DNA of 64,000 bases, from the NCBI GenBank assembly GCA_033296885.1, contig MU863897.1, forward strand, positions 248,001 to 312,000, written 5' to 3'. Below the pieces are notes generated by a model that was not told the origin of the DNA, ran no database searches, and saw nothing but the letters and a program-made list of their open reading frames with translations. The stretch comes from Triangularia verruculosa. Lineage: Eukaryota > Ascomycota > Sordariomycetes > Sordariales > Podosporaceae. Below are positions 56,013 to 64,000 of the stretch, piece by piece. Made by a program: the position numbers and the translations under genes. Position 1 is the first letter of the stretch. Each line of letters opens with the position of its first letter.

Positions 56013-57516
56013 ATGATTAATTTCAACAGCGGTTCCCCCTATCCAGAGGGTGTTATCTCCTTTTTGGACACAGACTTGTACAAACTGACGATGCAATGTG
56101 CCGTTCTCAAGCACTACAAAGATGTGCTCGTCACTTATGCCTTCACCAACCGGACTCCCGAGAAGAAGCTCTCACGGAAGGCTTTTAACTGGCTGGAGGA
56201 GCAGATCAGAAAGCTTGGCAATATCTCCTTGTCAACCGAAGAGCTCCAGTACCTCAAGCAGCACTGCCCGTATTTCGGCCCAGAGTACCTTGAGTTTCTC
56301 TCCGAGTTCCGCCTCCGACCAAGAGAGCAAGTGACGGCCACTTTCTTGTCCGGTGGTGAGGACACTGGTTCTGAGTCTGATATTGGAGAGTTAGACATCA
56401 AGATCAGCGGTACCTGGTTGGAAACTATTCTGTACGAAATCCCTCTGTTGGCTTTGACCTCTGAGGCCTACTTCAAGTTCATGGACACGGATTGGACGTA
56501 TGATGGGCAGGAGGAACAGGCCTTTGAGAAGGGCATGCGCCTGCTCGAGGCTGGATGTGTCTTTTCAGAATTCGGCACCCGGCGTCGGAGAGATTATCAC
56601 ACCCAGGCTCTGGTCTTCAGGGGTCTCACCAAGGCTAGCAAGGAAGCGGAAGGGAAGGGCTGGCCTGGAAAGTTGTCGGGGACCAGCAATGTTCATCTTG
56701 CCATGCGCTTCAACATCCCTCCCGTGGGCACTGTCGCGCACGAATGGTTTATGGGCACTGCTGCCATCGTTGGCGATTACACACTCTCTACCGAGGAGGC
56801 TCTCTACCGTTGGGTTGAGTGCTTCGGTGAGGGTGTTCTCGGTATTGCTTTGACTGACACTTTCGGCACCCCCGAGTTCCTCAAAGCCTTCAGCAAGCCT
56901 GTAAGACATCTTGGCGAGCCGGCTCCCCATCACGGAGGCCGTAAGCCAAGTGTTGCCGATTCCTTCATCTCCGCCGTGACGTCGGTCGTGAAACCACCGA
57001 AAACTGAGAAGACGTATGCCGATGTCTTCACTGGTGTCCGTCAGGACTCGGGAGACCCCAAGACTTTCGTCGAGATCATGCGCAAGTTTTATGACGAGCA
57101 GGGAATTCACGACAAGAAGGTCATTGTCTTCTCTGACTCTCTCAACATTGACCGGTGTTTGGAGTATAAACAAGTTTCGGAGGAAGCGGGTTTCCAGCCC
57201 ACCTTTGGTGTCGGGACATTCCTCACCAACGACTTTGTTCACACAACAACGGGGAAGAAGTCCACGCCCCTGAATATTGTCATCAAGCTGAGCTCGGCGG
57301 CGGGTCGGCCAGCGATCAAGATTAGGTGAGTGGTCTCCAGACGGACCGGATGAGCAACAACTGACAGAAGACTACAGTGACAATATTGGCAAGAATACCG
57401 GTGACAAGCAGACTGTCGAAGAAGTCAAACGTCAGCTCGGATACGTCGAGAAGGACTGGGAGGAAGGGGACGAGTCAGCGAGATGGGGCCGCGAGGGCGA
57501 CAGCGCCAAGCAATAA
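56013..57516 (+). CDS. NPT1: Nicotinate phosphoribosyltransferase
   Basis: Exons 56013-57325 and 57378-57516 join in phase (52-bp intron, GTGAGT...CTACAG) to 483 residues. The start is MINFNSGSP; the frame is open nine codons upstream but without an ATG. Family motifs: SFLDTDLYKLTMQCAVLKHY, VTYAFTNRTPEKKLS, FSEFGTRRRRDYHTQ, GTSNVHLAMRFNIPPVGTVAHEW (phosphoribosyl-binding, with the His usually phosphorylated during the ATP-coupled cycle), TDTFGTPEFL, GVRQDSGDP and FSDSLNIDRCLEY. The enzyme joins nicotinate to PRPP, using ATP, in the Preiss-Handler salvage route to NAD. It is about 50 residues longer than the yeast enzyme, partly because of a His/Pro/Lys-rich insert (about 310-345). Confidence 0.95.
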
Positions 57517-58824
57517 TTTCCTTCTCATCACATGTTCTTCATCAATATCATGGACTGGCCTGGGCGGTCTTTTATTTTCAGCAGGGCTCATGGTTGGCAT
57601 CGATCTGGGAGGTTTTCTGTTTTTTTTTATCAGCATGGTTAGTTGTCTTATACCACGAATAGAGCGAAAGGACTACGTACCAAGAAACTCGACAGACATA
57701 TTCACCAGGTTCCCAGCTTCTATCTTGGCGGGACTCTTCAACAATGTGTCAACAATCTACCCCACGTTTGGGAGCCGTTATCGATAACGTGCAATAGTCA
57801 GTACCAAGTAGCGCCAGCGAGTGCCGAAGGTACTGCTACTATGAAGAAGAAAAGCCTGGCTGAGGAGACTGCAACAATTGGAAGGCTGGGCCTGATAAAG
57901 GTGCGTGTAATGTGATTGCCACGACGAGATGCGGGGAAGCGGGCAACTTCATCAGTCATTCCTCAAGCCGAGTTATCTGGGCGACGAGAACAGGCAATGT
58001 TTCTTCTCTTACTTTCGGCCTCTTATTTGCTTCTCACTTATAGATGCATATCCCAGCGGCTGATTACGCAAAAGCTGATCTTGCAGGGATGCATCATCCC
58101 ACCTCCCCATCAGATCAACTGATTCACAGATATCATATCTTTTCTGATGATGCCTCACCTACAGCCAATGAGTGATCTTACCATGAAACTCACATCTTCC
58201 CGATGTCGCCTCACACTACACACCGCGTGGGCCAGTTCTAATCTTGAATTTCGACATCAAGCTCAAATGTCCCCCACGCCCATGGGGTTTCATTCCCGGA
58301 AGCAAAGTGTCTACCCAAAAGCCTTGACGAGAACCAAAGAGCAACATCCGATAAGGCCCTGCCATACATGAGCAAAATCCGCCCAATAGGCTCATCCCCC
58401 GAGCTTACCCCCGAACTCATGCCGTTGGCTGCACAAGCCCCTTGAAGTTACATGCAGCACCCAGCTACTGCCTTGGAGGCGCCTCTGAACCACCACTATG
58501 TCACTTATCTCACTGTTACGGGCATACTGGATCCTTGGACTTTTTCCTATCAACGCCCCATTGCTGGTTTTGTTATCTATCAGTCTCTACCATGTAGTTC
58601 TTTTGCTAGCCAATGGGTTGGTGTGGTGAGTCGTGTGTGCCATGCGTTTGGACACTATCTGTAATGGAGCCACAAAGGTTGAGTGGTTTCTTTTACTGTT
58701 TTTGTGATATCATCGTTTTTGGACATCTCTTCGTGGCTAGATACTGATAAGTATTCAATGGCTCCCTTACAATATTGGTAAGGTAGATTGCCTCAGAAGT
58801 CCCAAGCACCAACTTTCCTACGCC
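57517..58824. other. Intergenic region, NPT1 3' side and permease promoter
   Basis: 1.3 kb with no supported gene. Short open frames only. T-rich stretches lie near 57570-57635 after the NPT1 stop. Confidence 0.5.
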
Positions 58825-60851
58825 ATGGCGGACCACCCAGGCAGTGAGCCACTTGCCATAAAGAACGGCTTGGATGGTGGATCAGAAGATGAGACGGTGG
58901 CCGCGGTTGAGAATGGGGTCGTTGTCAACCACTCGGGTTACAGAGATCAGCTGAAGAGGCAGTACAGCCTGCTGGGGCTGGCTGGGATTGCAGTGACGGT
59001 TGACAATGCTTGGGTAGCGCTGGGGTCGTCGATATCAGTGTCGATTTGTATGGTTTCTTTCCAGGTTTAACATGGAGTTCTAACTGACATGTTGTCCAGT
59101 AAACGGCGGCCCGCCAGGACTGATCTTTGGCCTCATTGTAGCTCTGTTCTACTACACTTTTATCGGGCTGGGTTTAGCTGAGGTAACCCCCCGAACCTTT
59201 CTCCATAGGTACACACAAGCATCAGCTGCTGATTCCATTTTACAGCTCGCATCCTCAATCCCAACAGCAGGAGGGGTCTACCACTGGGCCACCATCGCCG
59301 GCGGCCCCAAACACGGACGCTTCCTTGGCTTCCTCACCGGCTGGATCAACTTCTATGGTTGGATGTTTGATCTCGCCGCCCTCGTCCAGATCACAGCCAA
59401 CATCACAGTCAGCATGTATGTCATCTACCACCGAGACACGTACGTCTTTGAACCATGGCACGTGTACATGGCGTACCTTCTTGTTCTTTGGATCTGCATC
59501 GCGACGGTCATCTTCGGGAACCGACTCCTGCCATATACCCAAAACGCGGGAATGTTCTTTGTCATTGTGGGCGGGATTGTGACCATCATCGTGCTGGCGG
59601 CGATGCCCAAGCAGCATGCATCCAACTATTTTGTCTGGGGGAGCTTCAACGAAAACAACCTGACAGGATGGCAGGGAGGCGTGGCATTTCTGTTGGGGGT
59701 GTTGAACGGGGCTTTTACGGTGGGAACTCCTGATGCCATCACGCACATGGCCGAGGAGCTGCCGCATCCGAAGCGGGATCTCCCCATTGCCATTGCGCTT
59801 CAGATCGGCCTTGGGTTCTTGTGTAGGTCACACTCGTACCACTCGTCCGTACCTAGTGAAGATTCACTGACGGAAACAGACGCCTTCTGCTTTGCCATTG
59901 CCCTCTGCTACGCCATCACCGACCTTGGTATCCTCCAAGGCGGCATCAACACCTACCCCCTGGTTGACATTTATCTCCAAGCGACGGCTGATGGGAAGGG
60001 AAATCAGAACCTCGGGGCGACCTTTGGGCTGCTCTTCATCATCTGGTGTGCCTCGATGCTCTGCTGCATCGGCACAACCCTGACCAACTCGCGCATCTAC
60101 TGGGCGCTTGCGCGTGATAACGCTGTGCCTTTGTCGTCGCTGTTTAGCAAGGTCAACGAGAGGCTCAGTTGTCCTGTGCCGGCGACGTTGTTTGTTGGTA
60201 AGTGGTGGTTTTGAGGCCGCCCTTTACCCCATTACACCAATACCCCTTTTCACCATTACCTTCTCCACCGTCTCTCTCTCACCAACCCCTTTCCACCTTC
60301 CATCCCCACCATCCTCTTCTCCCCCAATGCACAAAGCACTAACCCCTTCAGCTGTGATCGCCACCGGCATCGGCGCCATCCCCCTCGGATCCGAAGTCGC
60401 CTTCCTCAACCTAGCCGGCTCCTTCATCATCCTAACCACCGTCTCCTACGCCATCCCCTTCGCCGCCAACGTCCTCACCCGCCGCAGACACTTCCCCCCG
60501 GGGCCCTTCCACCTCGGCAGAAAATGCGGGTTCCTCGTCAACGTCCTCGCCGTCCTGTTCATCGCGCTGTTCGACACCTTTTACTGCTTCCCCTACGCCC
60601 TCCCGACCGACGCCGAGATGACGAACTACAACGCTGTCATCCTAGTCGGAGTGGTGGCCGTCACGGTGGGGTGGTGGGCGGTGCATGCGAGGTGGAAGTA
60701 CCCGGGGCCCAAAGTGATGGGGTTGTATGTAGTGGCAGAGGAGCAGCAGGTGCTGCACGGGGCTGTGCCACCACCGGGTGAACAACTGGCTGGAGAGGGA
60801 GATGGGAGTGGGAGTGGGGGAGAAAAGGGGCGGTCATGTCATTTGGCATGA
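58825..60851 (+). CDS. APC-superfamily permease (amino acid/choline transporter family)
   Basis: Five exons (58825-59047, 59100-59182, 59246-59822, 59880-60197, 60352-60851) join in phase to 566 residues. A polar cytosolic N-terminus of about 45 residues precedes some twelve membrane helices. Motifs of the fungal ACT family: SLLGLAGIAVTVDNAWVALGSS in helix 1, NGGPPGLIFG, the ELASSIPTAGGVYHWA stretch formed across intron 2, TPDAITHMAEELPHPKRDLP in the loop after helix 6, and NSRIYWALARDNAVP later. The closest characterised relatives are yeast Hnm1 (choline/ethanolamine) and fungal GABA/amino-acid permeases; substrate cannot be read from sequence. The last intron (154 bp) is longer than the others and includes a CTAAC branch point close to its acceptor. 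The C-terminal tail is Gly/Ser-rich. Confidence 0.92.
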
Positions 60852-63800
60852 CCCAAACGGATGTAAACCGATTGATAAAAAGAGCTATTTGAATGAACGG
60901 ACATGGCGTGAAAAGTAGTACCTTGGACAAGGCATCCGAGGTAGACTGTTTCCATGTCGACTTTCTTCATAAGCTTTCCCATATGACTACCCCTTTCTTG
61001 CGTGATCATGATAGCTGCTTGGCTTGCCCAGGATTTGCTAGTTTCGTCAGACGCTCGAGCGGTCGAGAACTCATGGCGTCTCCTTGAGATGTGTGCCCAC
61101 CATCGATTTGTGGCTTTGGCCAGTGCTCGGCTCAGCGTGAGACTTGAGTCACGTATTGCATGTGATGGACATGATTTACACCTCGAGCAGAAACCAGCCA
61201 ATGGCAACTCCTGCTTTGAATACGAATCGGGCCGCCAAACTCTCTTAAGATGTCTCAATCCTAACAACATCGAGATGATAAAATGTGAGAACTCGGATTA
61301 TCAGCTGCCGAAGATGACGCCTCAAAACCTCGCGCGCCTATCCCGGATTGAGCAGCCATCTGACAGCTCAACCGCCGCAAAAGTCCACAGAGTAAACCGG
61401 CCCGAAGGCCAAGCCCCGTCCCAACCACTCTTCCACGACGTCAGAACTTTCAACAGACCGCCTAAAGGCGCTTCCCTTGGTGCCACACGAGCCGTCATCT
61501 ATTCTTCAAGCTTCCGGTTCCCCGGTATCACAGGGCTAAGCCAAAAAGGCAGAGTAAGACAAAGGACCAAAAAAGCCGGACTCGGCGCATATGATAGCAT
61601 TGGTATGTAACCATCCGTCCGAATCACTAGGTACCCTTCGTTCCTCGTTCTCAGATCCATAACAAAGAAGAGGCAGTTCCCCAGAGCCCCACACCTTGTT
61701 GTCCTTGCCGGCCGAGTCATGTTCACAGGCTGGTCACCCACATCCTGTACAGCATGTGTGATACTGAGTACCTCCAATGCCTCGCAACCTTACGAGGCTC
61801 TGACACCCAACCACCACCGCCGCTCGCCATTTGACCACAACCCTTGTAGCTCATCCCCGTCGTACTTTTTAGCAGCTGGTACCACCTTCCGCAGTGTACA
61901 GAGCAGGTTCAGGCAGCCTCCAGCCCAGCCGACTGGCTGCTCTTTGCCCTACACGGACAAAGAAAGTACCGCAAAGTACTTTGCATACTGGCCTGTCCGT
62001 GACACTGTGTACCTCGCCTTCTGGTGCTCCTTCTCTAGATCGAAACCGAGCACAGTGTTGAGTAGGAGAGGACCTTAGGTCCCTCACCTTACCCTCCCGA
62101 AAGAAGAATGCCCAAATCTACTGGCCCAAGCCGCTGATCAAGACTCCACCACACCATCAACGCTGGCAGATTAACTTCCCACCATCGCCAACTATATTGA
62201 GTACCCACCCACACCTACCCGTCACACGGCATGGGGGGTGTGGGGGGGGGGGGGGGGGGGGGGGGGGGAAGAAGAAGACAATATTGTGCCCCAATCTGGC
62301 ATAACAGTAGGCAATCTAGCCATCCAAGTTGTCGGAACTGGCCCCCAAACCGTCTTCAGTCTACCTGTCGCGCTTGGATTGCTTGCCTCGTAAAAGTTGG
62401 CGTACCATCGAGTCACTGGTCTACTGGACCATGCCGCCACTAGTTTTTCGCTTTTGAGTCTGGTGATGATTCCGCGCCGCCATGTCATACGAGTACGACT
62501 CAGTTGATACATCGAGCTCAAGACAGAGATGACCCGGCGGCACGGTTGACCCCTGGCGAGGGTGATGGGTCTGGGAACCCGGCATGAGACTGGGCGTGGA
62601 AAAGAGACCCGAGGGACAGGCGACTTCTCGGCCCGGGGTCGCCTGTGTGAGTGCAACCTCTGGACTCTGGTTGGTTGGTTTTTGGGGTGGGTTGACTGCC
62701 ACACCTCGCCCACCGTGTGGGCTCTTCTTGGGGGAGTTGTCCAGAAATGACGTCGCGCAAAAATGCTGGGAGAGGACGATGCTGTCCAGAGATGCAAAGA
62801 ATGGACCGAGGAGAATCCATGAAAGAGCTTCACCCTATATTGGGCCGGTAATCTCCCCCGTATGACGAGAAGCTTCGAGTTACAAGATGATGCTGCTCAA
62901 TCGAGAGCAGGGCTCGGAAACGCCCGAGGCCTCGCTTCCAACTGAAGCTGCAAGAGATAGAAAAGGCGGTCAGCCTAGCAAAACACATACCGGAGTTGCA
63001 CATAGGTTTCGGTCGGTGAGCAGGTTTACAACACCGTGGACAACACATAGTAGCTTCCTTGCCTGCGCCGCTTAGTTAGCTAGTGAGCTGCTAATTGGCT
63101 CGGGACCGAGAGGTGAGGGCTTACCAGGTTACAGCCAGAGGACAGGGTAGCAGAGGGCACAGCGTTCGGAGACAATTCCGGCGGAATAGGCGGGTTGGTG
63201 AAGTTTGCGACACCCGTCAAGTGGGAAGCAAATCGGCTGGCAGAGGTCAGGGAGCCCATTTCATCACACAACGTCTTGGAGGGGGAAGGGAGAAAAGCGG
63301 GGCGACCCGACAGGTCGGTAACGAATGAAACACAGCGGTTGGTCGCGCGGCCAGGGTCAAGGGGCACTCGCTCCTTGGCAGAAGCCCACCAAAGTGGAGG
63401 AGGGAAAAACAATGTGTGCCCAACCGCTGGAAACGTTGGACAAAAGCGGCCAGCTCAGGAAACGGCCAAGGGACGGGAGCGCAGGCAATGCAGTCTCTGC
63501 CACGCAAGAAATGCAGCTGAAGCAAGGGAGATGGCCGAGATGTCGAGAAGGTGAGGTGTACCTGCTTTTGCAGCCTCGTGAGCCTGCTTCCGAAAATGGC
63601 ACGGAAGAGGCAGCGGCATCGGAAATTTGCCCGCGATGATCTGAGTGGTGAGGGTGCTGGAAGGAATGCACCATGCAGCCTGCACGCCTTAGGTCCAGGT
63701 TATTTAGGTCCTTCACCCCGAGCTAGAAGCCAGCGCCGCGGTGCGCAGTAAAACCTGGAATCATGCGACCCAAATCCGCAAGCGGCGGTGAGCTGATCCT

Positions 63801-64000
63801 CAGCAACCAACCTGTGATTTTGAATCTGAAAAAGTTTGAAGCGCCCTTTGTTAAGAGTTCGATCAAAGTTCCTCGGATTCCCTGACCCGACAGATTGGAG
63901 CCGATTCTCTTTGTTCGCCTGACTCGCCATCGTTCGTTGAACATTCATTCCCAGGAGATGCGAACGTGGGAGGCTAGGTGGCGTTGTTTGTTGGCCCGGC
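60852..64000. other. Gene-poor right edge
   Basis: 3.1 kb after the permease with no supported gene. Open frames up to 203 codons overlap on several frames and show no family resemblance. A 27-G homopolymer lies at 62242-62268. A gene could begin at the far right on either strand, but I cannot show it. Confidence 0.45.
62242..62268. repeat. Poly-G run (27)
   Basis: Uninterrupted run of 27 G, preceded by a six-G run at 62233-62238. It could form a G-quadruplex or be a sequencing or assembly artefact; length is uncertain. Confidence 0.8.

Noticed and set aside
61002..61610. 202-codon plus-strand frame after the permease
   Set aside because: No homology pattern, mixed composition and no supporting introns; treated as chance.
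62222..62833. 203-codon minus-strand frame ending in a proline run
   Set aside because: The proline run is the translated G homopolymer; the rest resembles no protein.
63700..63948. 82-codon minus-strand frame at the right edge containing MASQANKENRLQS
   Set aside because: Could be the start of a gene but is short, stops before any recognisable domain, and no donor site leads to a further exon that I could identify.
1..64000. Search for a biosynthetic cluster, CRISPR array, rRNA or a compact multi-gene system
   Set aside because: Genes are unrelated conserved eukaryotic functions on alternating strands with their own promoters; no regularly spaced repeats, rRNA or clustered biosynthetic enzymes were seen.

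Overview
The window reads as nuclear DNA of a filamentous ascomycete, most likely a sordariomycete (inference). Genes are intron-poor. Introns are mostly 50-150 bp with GTRNGT donors and CTAAC-like branch points. Intergenic spaces are long, coding third positions are G/C-rich, and the gene set includes a fungal NoxA-type NADPH oxidase and a myosin-1 with an SH3 domain and acidic tail. I see no bacterial operons, CRISPR arrays, rRNA genes or convincing tRNA genes.

Layout. 1-6.2 kb: gene-free sequence carrying one decayed Tc1/mariner element (1456-2746) with both inverted repeats and TA flanks, then the long upstream region of a G1 cyclin gene (6180-7403, +). 9.1-14.0 kb: a polytopic GT90/CAP10-type glycosyltransferase (-) and a PFA4-like palmitoyltransferase (+) share a 508-bp divergent promoter. 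14.3-18.1 kb: class I myosin MYO1 (-), whose first coding exon is only the ATG. 18.1-21.9 kb: gap with a possible decayed coding stretch. 21.9-23.8 kb: NOX1 (+). 24.8-28.3 kb: a 1152-residue membrane protein of unknown function (-). 29.2-31.5 kb: a double-bromodomain Rsc4-like protein (-). 32.7-33.2 kb: CKS1 (+). 34.6-36.6 kb: ERO1 (+). 38.5-39.4 kb: USB1 (-). 40.6-42.4 kb: a disordered hypothetical protein (+). 42.6-43.6 kb: a small hypothetical ORF next to a broken coiled-coil-like stretch (-). 46.3-47.8 kb: PNG1 (-). 47.8-52.5 kb: a gene-poor gap. 52.5-55.2 kb: UTP4 (-). 56.0-57.5 kb: NPT1 (+). 58.8-60.9 kb: an APC-family amino-acid/choline permease (+). 60.9-64.0 kb: no gene I can support.

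The genes are mostly conserved housekeeping functions and do not form a biosynthetic cluster. Loose themes are G1 cell-cycle control (cyclin, CKS1), polarity, actin and ROS signalling (MYO1, NOX1, PNG1), ER protein folding and quality control (ERO1, PNG1), and RNA processing (USB1, UTP4). I found no strong evidence for a wholly new multi-gene system. The best leads are the unknown 1152-residue membrane protein, the dated-looking transposon relic, several decisive residue or exon oddities (MYO1, RSC4, ERO1), and two candidate decayed genes. Every spliced model below was joined by hand, checked for reading-frame phase, and gives an uninterrupted protein.
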